Source: Tepidimonas charontis (GTDB taxonomy: Bacteria > Pseudomonadota > Gammaproteobacteria > Burkholderiales > Burkholderiaceae_C). From it: a stretch of DNA of 64,000 nucleotides. Shown one piece after another: positions 14,745-21,233 of this stretch. Within the stretch, counting starts at the first letter, position 1. Every line of letters begins with the position of its first letter. The notes under the pieces are model-generated. The model was not told the DNA's origin, ran no database searches, and saw only the letters and a program-made list of their open reading frames with translations. Position numbers and translations under genes: made by a program. The DNA is taken from contig NZ_VJON01000007.1 of the NCBI RefSeq assembly GCF_007556685.1, forward strand, positions 1-64,000, read 5' to 3'.

Positions 14745-15012
14745 CCGATCCTCGGCGTTCAAGCGCGACTACAAGCGGGAAGCCAAAGGGCGTTACCGCG
14801 CCACGCTCGATAACGATCTCAAGCCGGTTCTGGTCGCCCTGGCGACGGATCAGCCCTTGGATGCCCGCTACCGCGATCACGATCTTTCTGGCGATTGGGC
14901 AGGCTATCGGGAGTGCCACATCAAGCCAGACTTGCTGCTGATCTACCGCAAGTCCGACGCCGATACCCTCAGATTGGCGCGGCTCGGCTCGCACAGCGAG
15001 CTTTTCGGCTGA
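14731..15012 (+). CDS. yafQ: YafQ-family mRNA interferase toxin
   Basis: A 93-residue RelE-superfamily toxin of the YafQ type: FKRDYKREAKGRY, LDARYRDHDLSGDWAGYREC and HIKPDLLLIYRKSDADTL, then RLARLGSHSELFG, containing the family's histidine and aspartate residues. Such toxins cut mRNA on the ribosome. Intact in length and coupled to dinJ, so this pair may be functional and stabilise the element. Confidence 0.9.
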   Translation: MRTIDRSSAFKRDYKREAKGRYRATLDNDLKPVLVALATDQPLDARYRDHDLSGDWAGYRECHIKPDLLLIYRKSDADTLRLARLGSHSELFG

Positions 15013-15158
15013 TGCGCCGCATGGCGCCGCCCTCGATGGAGAAGCCTGAAGGCCGCGAGCCGCAGCGACGGCAGGAACGAGAGCGGCAAGTGCAGCGCAG
15101 CCGCGACCGGGACGTCGCCCCGGCATGAGCCGTTGATACTTCCACAAAAACGCTTGCA

Positions 15159-15192
15159 TATCGTATCTGTATTGTGTATCGTATCTGTATTG
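15159..15192. repeat. Tandem 16-bp repeat next to the IscB element
   Basis: TATCGTATCTGTATTG occurs twice with a 2-base spacer. CGTATCTGT in the second copy can also pair with ACAGATACG at 15203-15211. It lies just outside the left end of the IscB element. Confidence 0.7.
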
Positions 15193-15213
15193 ATACGAGT
15201 TACACAGATACGG

Positions 15214-15500
15214 TCAATCCTCCCCGCCCTAAAGGGCGGAGCTTGTGAAAGCAAGCTCGGTTGACCAGACCATGCGCGAGCAATCGCGCGACGTGTGATG
15301 GAAGTGCGAAGACCCACCCGCAGATGCTTCCTCAGTCTGCGGCTCTGGAAGAGAGGGATGCAGACACGGCAAGGGAGCGCCACGAAACGGTCCCTCTCCT
15401 GGCGGGAAAACCGCCGAAGCTGCCATCGCACACGGTCGAGGGGAGCGGTCCTGATGGACCCGTTACTGGTCCCGTAAGGGACGAACGCAAGGAGAAGAAG
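15214..15500 (+). ncRNA. Presumed omega-RNA region and left end of the IscB element
   Basis: Begins with the IS200/IS605-type end CCTCCCCGCCCTAAAGGGCGG and a GCTTGTGAAAGCAAGC hairpin, and continues for about 270 bases of structured, non-coding sequence up to iscB. In known IscB (OMEGA) loci the guide RNA scaffold lies exactly here, upstream of iscB, with the guide at its 5' end taken from sequence flanking the element. Further hairpins are visible (CCGCAGATGC...GTCTGCGG, GGCGGGAAAACCGCC, GGTCCCGTAAGGGACG). Boundaries are estimates. Confidence 0.65.
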
Positions 15501-16832
15501 ATGGCTGTGTTTGTGTTGGACCGGCGTAAAAAGCCTCTGATGCCATGTAGCGAAAAGCGGGCACGGCTCCTCCTGGAGCGGGGCCGTGCTCGGGTGCATC
15601 GGCTCGTGCCATTTACCATCCGTCTCGTCGATCGCACGCAGGAAGAAAGCGCCCTGCAGCCCTTGCTCGTGAAGCTCGACCCAGGCAGCAAAACGACGGG
15701 AATCGCCGTGGTGCGCGAGGACGAATCGGCTGACGAGGAAACTGGCGAAATCCAGCGCCAGGTCCATGTCCTGTGGCTTGCGCAGCTCGTGCATCGGGGG
15801 CAGCAGATCAGCGAAACGCTCGCCGTGCGGCGAGCGTTTCGGCGCCGCCGTCGCGGTGCAAACTTGCGCTACCGCGCACCGCGATTTCTCAATCGCAGCA
15901 GACCCAAGGGGTGGTTGGCGCCGTCGCTGCGTCACCGCGTCGAGACAACCCTCTCCTGGGTGCGTCGCCTGCAACGGCTCGCGCCCATCAGCGGGATTTC
16001 CCAGGAGCTCGTGCGCTTCGACCCCCAGGCGCTGGAAAACCCCGAGATTTCCGGCATCGAGTACCAGCAGGGGACGCTTGCCGGGTACGAAGTGCGTGAG
16101 TATCTCCTGGAGAAGTGGGGCCGGCAGTGTGCCTACTGCGGGGCTACAGACGTTCCCCTGCAGATCGAGCACATCCACCCCAAGGCCCGAGGTGGCAGCG
16201 ACCGGGTGAGCAACCTGACGCTTGCCTGCGCCCCCTGTAACCACGCAAAGGGTGCGCAGGACGTGCGTGTCTTTCTTGCCAAGGACCCGCAGCGGCTAGC
16301 GCGAATCCTTGAGCAGGCGAAGCGCCCCTTGCACGACGCCGCTGCCGTCAACTCGACCCGTTGGTCGCTCTTCGAAGCGCTCAAAGCCACGGGCCTGCCG
16401 GTCGAGACGGGCTCAGGCGCCAGGACCAAATTCAATCGCGTGCGTCTAGGGCTGCCCAAGACCCATGCGCTCGATGCCGTCTGTGTCGGGGTGACGCACG
16501 CCGTGTTCGATTGGGACCGCCCTACGCTCCAGATCAAGGCCACCGGCCGGGGAGGCTATCAACGCACGCGCCTTGACCGGTTCGGATTCCCTAGAGGCTA
16601 TCTCACGCGGCAGAAACGGCACTTCGGGTTCCAGACGGGCGACATGGTGCGCGCCGAAGTGCCCAAGGGCAAGAAGACAGGCACCTACGTCGGTCGAGTG
16701 GCCGTGCGCGCATCGGGATCTTTCAATATCCAAACACGAGAGGAAGTGATTCAGGGCATTGCCCATCGCTACTGTACGCTCCTTCAGCGAGCCGATGGGT
16801 ATGGTTATTCGTGGATCAAGAGAGCATGTTGA
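15501..16832 (+). CDS. iscB: IscB RNA-guided nuclease (OMEGA family, Cas9 ancestor)
   Basis: A 443-residue IscB. Visible: N-terminal PLMP domain (VLDRRKKPLMPCSEKRARLL), RuvC-I KLDPGSKTTGIAVV with its aspartate, arginine-rich bridge helix RRAFRRRRRGANLRYR, HNH domain CAYCGA ... QIEHIHPKARGGSD ... NLTLACAPCNHAKG, and RuvC-III KTHALDAVCVG. All key catalytic residues appear present. IscB uses an omega-RNA to cut both strands of matching DNA and promotes retention of its transposon. The start at 15501 has GGAGAAGAAG upstream. No TnpA transposase is nearby, so the element is non-autonomous. Confidence 0.93.
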   Translation: MAVFVLDRRKKPLMPCSEKRARLLLERGRARVHRLVPFTIRLVDRTQEESALQPLLVKLDPGSKTTGIAVVREDESADEETGEIQRQVHVLWLAQLVHRGQQISETLAVRRAFRRRRRGANLRYRAPRFLNRSRPKGWLAPSLRHRVETTLSWVRRLQRLAPISGISQELVRFDPQALENPEISGIEYQQGTLAGYEVREYLLEKWGRQCAYCGATDVPLQIEHIHPKARGGSDRVSNLTLACAPCNHAKGAQDVRVFLAKDPQRLARILEQAKRPLHDAAAVNSTRWSLFEALKATGLPVETGSGARTKFNRVRLGLPKTHALDAVCVGVTHAVFDWDRPTLQIKATGRGGYQRTRLDRFGFPRGYLTRQKRHFGFQTGDMVRAEVPKGKKTGTYVGRVAVRASGSFNIQTREEVIQGIAHRYCTLLQRADGYGYSWIKRAC

Positions 16833-16844
16833 AGGAGGAAGCGG

Positions 16845-16912
16845 GATTAGGGGCGTGCCTTGCACGCCGCGCTCTCCCTCCCCGGCCTGAAGGCCGAGGT
16901 TTCCCGCGCAAA
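16845..16912 (+). mobile_element. Right end of the IscB element
   Basis: GGGGCGTGCCTTGCACGCC and CCGGCCTGAAGGCCGAGG hairpins directly after iscB, typical of IS200/IS605 subterminal palindromes. The kfrA gene begins about 20 bases beyond. Confidence 0.6.
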
Positions 16913-16933
16913 CTGATGAAAGGAGCAAGGGTC

Positions 16934-17680
16934 GTGGCACGTCAGGGCATCACTTTTGAGCAGGTCGCCGCCGTCGCTGATGCGCTGGCAGGCGAGGGGC
17001 AGCAGCCGACGATCCGGGCAGTGCGGGAGAAGCTGGGCGACACCGGCAGCCCGAACACCATCCACAAGCATCTCACCGCATGGCGGCAAGCCCGCCCGGT
17101 CGCCGCCGCCGATGCGCCGGAATTGCCGCACACGCTGACCGCGGCCATTGCCGCAGAGATCGAGCGGGCCGCTGCACGCGCCCGCGCCGAGATCGAGGAC
17201 CGCTTGGTGCAGGCGCAAGCGGAAGCCGCCGAACTGGCCGCCGCTGGCGAGGCGCTGGAGGCGGAGCGCGACGAACTGGCCGAGCAGGTGGCCGTCCTCA
17301 CCACAGAGCGCGACACGCTGGCAGGCAAAGCCGCCCAGCAGGCCGCCGACTTGGCCGAGGCACAGCGGCGCATCGAGCGCGAGCAGCAGGCGGCAGAGGC
17401 CGCCCGCGTGGAGGTGGCAACCGCCCGCCTCAAAATAGAGGCGCAGGCGGAGCGCGTGAGCGAACTGGCCGCCGAGCTTGAGCGCCTACGCGCCGCACTT
17501 GCCGAGGCGCAGCAGGGCCGCACCGCAGCCGAACAGCAGGCCGCCGTGCTGGCGGCACGGCTGGATGCGTGCGCCGAGGCCCGCGCAGAGCGTGACGAGG
17601 CGCGCAAGGCAGCGGCAGAGGCGCGCGAGCAAGCTGCCCGGCTGGCCGGGCAGCTTGAGGCGCTACAACAGCAGAAATAA
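16934..17680 (+). CDS. kfrA: KfrA-family plasmid DNA-binding coiled-coil protein
   Basis: A 248-residue KfrA-like protein. Residues 4-50 form the KfrA N-terminal DNA-binding domain (GITFEQVAAVADALAGEGQQ, then PTIRAVREKLGDTGSPNTIH); residues 60-245 are an unbroken alanine/glutamate-rich coiled coil. KfrA proteins of IncP/IncU-like plasmids repress their own promoter and support plasmid stability. I choose the GTG at 16934 because AAAGGAG lies 8 bases upstream; an ATG at 16916 is possible. The IscB element ends right before it, so its original promoter was probably displaced. Confidence 0.85.
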   Translation: MARQGITFEQVAAVADALAGEGQQPTIRAVREKLGDTGSPNTIHKHLTAWRQARPVAAADAPELPHTLTAAIAAEIERAAARARAEIEDRLVQAQAEAAELAAAGEALEAERDELAEQVAVLTTERDTLAGKAAQQAADLAEAQRRIEREQQAAEAARVEVATARLKIEAQAERVSELAAELERLRAALAEAQQGRTAAEQQAAVLAARLDACAEARAERDEARKAAAEAREQAARLAGQLEALQQQK

Positions 17681-17748
17681 GCGGCGCAGGCCGTGGCGGG
17701 CGCCAAGGCAGCGCCTAACCACGCGGCTTCTCAAGAAGCGCTTTCACA

Positions 17749-17864
17749 GCATCACCAGCGCGGAAGCCCCCGACTTCAGTCGGGGGAGGAAGCGCGGCCC
17801 CCATGGGTTGGCATATTGAACCAATCCGCCTATAATTACGGGCATGAAGCTGACCTTGCAGACG
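17749..17864 (+). repeat. Solo left end of the TnpB element, with first codons of tnpB
   Basis: Identical over 116 bases to 18801-18916: the CCCCCGACTTCAGTCGGGGG palindrome, the upstream region and the first seven codons of tnpB (MKLTLQT), after which homology stops. A deleted copy of the element lying 1,052 bases before the intact one. Confidence 0.85.
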
Positions 17865-18127
17865 TGCGGCGCGCGTTTGCAGCCGAGGCAGCGAAGATGG
17901 GGCGCTCGCTCTGGAGTGTGCCAACTCTGGATGATCTGTCTGGGCGTTACTTCGACAGTGAGCGCGCCGAAAAAGCGCAAGAGGCGATGCGCCGGGCTCT
18001 AGAGCAAACGCTTGTGGAGCACGGCATTGACCCGACGGCGATGCTGCTGCCCAAGCCCACGGCAGCGGCGCTGCCGCAGCCCAGTGGTAGTGTGCCGGAA
18101 AAGGCTGAGCAGCTCGCGCTTGTCTAG
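17864..18127 (+). CDS. Hypothetical protein fragment fused to IS end
   Basis: A frame of about 87 residues whose coding pattern begins exactly where the IS remnant stops: GTG at 17864 reads VRRAFAAEAAKMGRSLWSVP, then TLDDLSGRYFDSERAEKAQE and a proline/alanine-rich tail. The frame is open through the IS end, but that part is not protein-like. Probably the 3' part of a gene cut by the insertion; it may still be translated from the GTG. No family recognised. Confidence 0.45.
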   Translation: MRRAFAAEAAKMGRSLWSVPTLDDLSGRYFDSERAEKAQEAMRRALEQTLVEHGIDPTAMLLPKPTAAALPQPSGSVPEKAEQLALV

Positions 18128-18245
18128 CACGCCTAGGCTTGCTCGGGTTGTAGCGACAAATCACCTCACCCCGCGCCCCTTGTGGCGCGGGTTTTCCGAC
18201 CAGCCGGCGGTGAGTAGCCGGCAGAGCATCGAAAAGGAGAACGAC

Positions 18246-18458
18246 GTGGACTATCAGGCACTAAAGAAAATCGGCAACGAAATGCTCAGCGAGATGATCC
18301 GCGATGCCGTCGCCCGGGGCGATTTCGGAAAACGCGACCACGGAGAAACCGCGCGCGATGTGATCGAGCGCCTTGGCGCGCGGGGGCTCAGTGCCGATGA
18401 AAAGCGCTTCATCGGGGGCTACATCATGGCCCAGTGTGGCTACGGCGGCGGCCTTTGA
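18246..18458 (+). CDS. Hypothetical protein, 70 residues
   Basis: GTG start at 18246 behind AAAAGGAGAACGAC. Reads VDYQALKKIGNEMLSEMIRD, then a DFGKRDHGETARDVIERLGAR segment and IMAQCGYGGGL at the end. Helical small protein, unknown; typical of plasmid/ICE cargo. Confidence 0.6.
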   Translation: MDYQALKKIGNEMLSEMIRDAVARGDFGKRDHGETARDVIERLGARGLSADEKRFIGGYIMAQCGYGGGL

Positions 18459-18503
18459 CTACGACAATGCCAAATGGGTAGAGAATGGAGGCTCTCGATA
18501 ACG

Positions 18504-18707
18504 ATGAAAAAATTCGAGCGAAACGGAAAAGAAAATGGCAAGTCGGCGTGGCTTGTCAAGCAGTCGTTTGTTGGCAGACACATCACTGTCGCCTCCATCG
18601 TGTTCGATGGCAGCGATTGGTGTCTTTGCACGCACGGCAAGTCGGGCATTCGCACAGACCGATTTGCCACCTTGAGGGAGGCCAAGGAGGAAGCCCTCAA
18701 GATTTGA
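18504..18707 (+). CDS. Hypothetical protein, 67 residues
   Basis: Starts MKKFERNGKENGKSAWLVKQ and ends TLREAKEEALKI. The middle (HITVASIVFDGSDWCLC) suggests a small beta-rich fold. The upstream start at 18474 is possible. A LE-type IS palindrome follows its stop directly. Function unknown. Confidence 0.5.
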   Translation: MKKFERNGKENGKSAWLVKQSFVGRHITVASIVFDGSDWCLCTHGKSGIRTDRFATLREAKEEALKI

Positions 18708-18790
18708 CCCGGCGCACGGCAAGCCCCCGGCCTTCGGGCCGGGGAAGGATAGCGCGGACGCCGTAGGCGCCCCATAGGCCAATCGTATCA
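18708..18790. mobile_element. IS200/IS605-type terminal remnant
   Basis: GACCCGGCGCACGGCAAGCC followed by CCCGGCCTTCGGGCCGGGG and AAGGATAGCGCGGACG. The same end type occurs at 30664-30735 and, reversed, at 31934-31985. No transposase attached here. Confidence 0.6.
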
Positions 18791-18800
18791 TTTCACCACG

Positions 18801-20066
18801 GCATCACCAGCGCGGAAGCCCCCGACTTCAGTCGGGGGAGGAAGCGCGGCCCCCATGGGTTGGCATATTGAACCAATCCGCCTATAATTACGGGCATGAA
18901 GCTGACCTTGCAGACGCAACTTCTGCCTACCTCGGAGCAAGCCGCTTTGCTTGAGGCGACCATGCGCGCCTTCAACGAAGCAGCCAACTGGTTGGCCGGC
19001 GAGGCGTTTGCAAGAAAGACCGCCAACAAAATCCTGCTGCAAAAGCTCTGCTACGCTCAGTTGCGCGAGAGATTCGGGCTGTCGGCCCAGATGGCGGTGC
19101 GCTGCATTGCGCAAGTCTGCGAAGCCTACAAGCGGGACAGGTCCAAGCGACCGCAGTTTCGTCCGCTTGCCGCTGTCCCCTATGACCAGCGGTTGATGAG
19201 CTTCAAGGGCATTGACCGCGTGTCGCTTTTGACGCTGTCGGGTCGCATTCTCGTGCCCATGGTCATGGGCAAGTATCAGCAAGAACGGTTTACCGCCGCC
19301 AGGGGGCAATGTGACCTCGTCCTGCGCAAGGATGGCAAGTGGTTCCTGCTTGTGACCGTCGATCTGCCAGACGGCACCAAGCCGCCAACGACCGACTTCA
19401 TCGGCGTCGATCTCGGAGTGGCCAATATCGCCACCGACAGCGACGGGCAGCACTACAGCGGCGATGCGGTCGAAGCCGTCAGGAGTAGGCAGTACACACT
19501 GCGCGCCAGTCTCCAGAGGGCTGCTTCTGCCAAAAAGCGGCGAGGCATGCGTCCGAAGAACATCCGGCGCAAGCTCAAGCGCTTGAGCGGGAAGGAAAGG
19601 AGATTTCGCGCCAACGAGAATCATCGCATAGCCAAATCGCTCGTTGCTAAGGCCAAAGGCACCGGTCGCGGGCTTGCCCTGGAGGAACTCAAGGGCATCC
19701 GCAACCGGACACGGTTTCGCAAGGCGCAGCGGGCGAAGATGGGTGGGTGGGCTTTGGCGCAACTTCGTGCATTTGTCGAATACAAAGCCAGGCTGGCAGG
19801 CGTTGAGGTCGTCTACATCAACCCTGCCTATACCAGCCAGACGTGCGCGGTTTGCGGGCATGTATCCAAAGCCAACCGCCCATCGCAAACGGAGTTTCGC
19901 TGCGTGGCCTGTGGGCACGCCGACCACGCAGACGTGAACGCGGCGAGTAACATCCGTTGCCTCGCCAGGGCGTCTGTCAATACGCCTAAAGTCTCGGAAC
20001 CGCATTAGGACCTTCTGGTTGCGTAGTACAGGGACAAGCCACCGACTTCAGTCGGGGGTAGTTGAC
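18801..20066 (+). mobile_element. TnpB-only IS200/IS605-family (IS1341-like) element
   Basis: Left end with the CCCCCGACTTCAGTCGGGGG palindrome (18818-18839 region), tnpB, and a right end with ACCGACTTCAGTCGGGGGTAG ending about 20066. No tnpA, so mobilised in trans. The omega-RNA of such elements overlaps the 3' end of tnpB and the right end, with the guide continuing into flanking DNA after 20066. Confidence 0.75.
18896..20008 (+). CDS. tnpB: TnpB RNA-guided nuclease
   Basis: A 370-residue TnpB, ancestor of Cas12 nucleases. RuvC-like motifs: FIGVDLGVANIATDS (first aspartate), GLALEELKGIRNRTRF (glutamate) and CGHADHADVNAASNI (last aspartate); zinc finger CAVCGHVSKAN ... FRCVACGH between them. 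N-terminal MKLTLQTQLLPTSEQAALLE is typical. All catalytic residues look intact. Full length for the family. The gene's right flank lies inside a relE toxin gene. Confidence 0.93.
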   Translation: MKLTLQTQLLPTSEQAALLEATMRAFNEAANWLAGEAFARKTANKILLQKLCYAQLRERFGLSAQMAVRCIAQVCEAYKRDRSKRPQFRPLAAVPYDQRLMSFKGIDRVSLLTLSGRILVPMVMGKYQQERFTAARGQCDLVLRKDGKWFLLVTVDLPDGTKPPTTDFIGVDLGVANIATDSDGQHYSGDAVEAVRSRQYTLRASLQRAASAKKRRGMRPKNIRRKLKRLSGKERRFRANENHRIAKSLVAKAKGTGRGLALEELKGIRNRTRFRKAQRAKMGGWALAQLRAFVEYKARLAGVEVVYINPAYTSQTCAVCGHVSKANRPSQTEFRCVACGHADHADVNAASNIRCLARASVNTPKVSEPH

Positions 20067-20069
20067 ATG

Positions 20070-20168
20070 ACCAACGTCAGTGCGCACCACCGGGTGCGCC
20101 TGGGCAGCGTCCAGACCGGCCAAGTCGCGCTTGGCCTTGTCGTCGATCTCAATCCGCCAGGCCAACAT
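20070..20168 (-). pseudogene. RelE-type toxin, 3' part lost to the TnpB element
   Basis: ATG at 20168 reads MLAWRIEIDDKAKRDLAGLD, the usual N-terminus of RelE toxins, then loses resemblance after about 24 residues near the right end of the TnpB element. About 60-70 residues are missing. It follows and pairs with the RelB-type antitoxin upstream. Confidence 0.6.
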
Positions 20169-20358
20169 CGCGCTCCACTTCTTCCAGCGTATGGGTGCGG
20201 CTGCGGCCTGCACGGATGTCGATCAGGCGTTGCTCTGCAAGGTACAGGTCTTCGAGGTCGTCCAAGTGCTCAAGAATGGCTTCGCGGGCATAGAACGTCT
20301 TGGTGCGTTCGGTGGCCTTCGCCAGTGCTTCAAGGCGGGCTTCCACTTCGGCGGGCAT
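20149..20358 (-). CDS. RelB-family antitoxin without intact partner
   Basis: A 69-residue ribbon-helix-helix/antitoxin protein: MPAEVEARLEALAKATERTK, FYAREAILEHLDDLEDLYLAEQ and a C-terminal SRTHTLEEVERDVGLAD tail, a common RelB/ParD-like pattern. Normal family members begin a few residues earlier (the frame shows RLDAN before the ATG), so the original start may have been replaced when it was joined to the WGR gene, which it overlaps by 29 bases. Its toxin is truncated, so it is an orphan. Confidence 0.7.
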   Translation of the reverse strand: MPAEVEARLEALAKATERTKTFYAREAILEHLDDLEDLYLAEQRLIDIRAGRSRTHTLEEVERDVGLAD

Positions 20359-20590
20359 ATTGGCATCCAACCGCCACGGACAGCAGACGGTATCCGTGCC
20401 GCTCACGCACGCGAGCAAGGCGCTCGACCTCTGCCAGCGCCCGTTGTTCGTCGTCGAACACCTGGCGTTTCGTCCCTCCTCGCCGGTTGTAGAGGCCATA
20501 CCAGCGCCGATGCAGCACGAAGGCTCCGAACAGGTCGCGTTCCAGCCACATGGTATAGCCGCGCCGGTCGGTCCTGAACTCAAGCAGCAT
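20330..20590 (-). CDS. WGR-domain protein
   Basis: An 86-residue protein with a single WGR-like domain: YTMWLERDLFGAFVLHRRWY, GLYNRRGGTKRQVFDDEQRA and LARVRERHGYRLL. WGR domains bind nucleic acids; stand-alone copies are frequent on plasmids and ICEs. Starts at the ATG at 20590, overlapping the 3' end of the uracil-DNA glycosylase gene, so they are co-translated. The last 15 residues look like run-on past the domain. Confidence 0.75.
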   Translation of the reverse strand: MLLEFRTDRRGYTMWLERDLFGAFVLHRRWYGLYNRRGGTKRQVFDDEQRALAEVERLARVRERHGYRLLSVAVGCQYARRSGSPP

Positions 20591-21233
20591 GCGATGACTC
20601 CAGGCATTCGACGGCCAGTTCAACCTGCTCCTTACCAATATCGCACCACCTGCGCCCGTCGAGCGCCTTGCGGTTCCAGGCCATGCCGGACGTATGAGGC
20701 ATCGGAACGGCATAGACGGGGCCTGCGACGTGCAGCAAGTGGCGGATGGCGGGTTTGAGAGCATCGTGGGCATCTTTCGCCAACACCAGTGCCGACGCGC
20801 GCGAGCGCTCGATTTGCCACCACAGCGCGCCGCTGCCAAGAAAAACCTCCGTGGCCGTTGTGCCAACCAGCAGCAGTACACGAGGCCGGCACATCAGCAA
20901 GAACTCGCCCAGTTTGGGCAGGCAGTTGGCGATCTCGTGGCGGCCTGGCGCGCGGTTGTTTTCAGGACGACACCGAACGATGTTGGCAACGCCGTAGTCG
21001 CGATTGCGCTCCAGTCCGTGCTGCACGAGCAGGGCATCGAGCACGCGCCCGGCCTGCCCGACGAAGCCTTCCCCGATTTCGTCTTCCTCGGCGCCAGGTG
21101 CCTCACCGATTGCCAGCAGTCCGCCAGGTGGACAAGGGGTCGGCTGCACGATGCAACGGCGGCTCAAGACAAGCCGATCGCACAAGCGGCACTCAGGCGC
21201 GTGACTCGACCTCGATCCATAGTCGTTCATCAT
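20580..21233 (-). CDS. Uracil-DNA glycosylase superfamily protein
   Basis: About 217 residues. Motif 1 is GEAPGAEEDEIGEGFVGQAG; VANIVRCRPENNRAPGRHEI and VLLLVGTTATEVFLG follow; the C-terminal motif is MPHTSGMAWNR in place of the usual HPS. N-terminal cysteines (CRLCDRLVLSRRC) could be part of an iron-sulphur site as in family 4 enzymes. It would remove uracil or another damaged base from DNA, or act as a defence-type relative. It overlaps the integrase 3' end by about 40 bases and the WGR gene start, so it is in one operon with both. Confidence 0.82.
   Translation of the reverse strand: MMNDYGSRSSHAPECRLCDRLVLSRRCIVQPTPCPPGGLLAIGEAPGAEEDEIGEGFVGQAGRVLDALLVQHGLERNRDYGVANIVRCRPENNRAPGRHEIANCLPKLGEFLLMCRPRVLLLVGTTATEVFLGSGALWWQIERSRASALVLAKDAHDALKPAIRHLLHVAGPVYAVPMPHTSGMAWNRKALDGRRWCDIGKEQVELAVECLESSHAA

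Noticed and set aside
14943-16244. 433-codon frame antisense to iscB and its upstream RNA region
   Set aside because: IscB motifs on the plus strand are complete; the antisense protein has none.
18788-20005. 405-codon frame antisense to tnpB
   Set aside because: Shadow of the TnpB gene.
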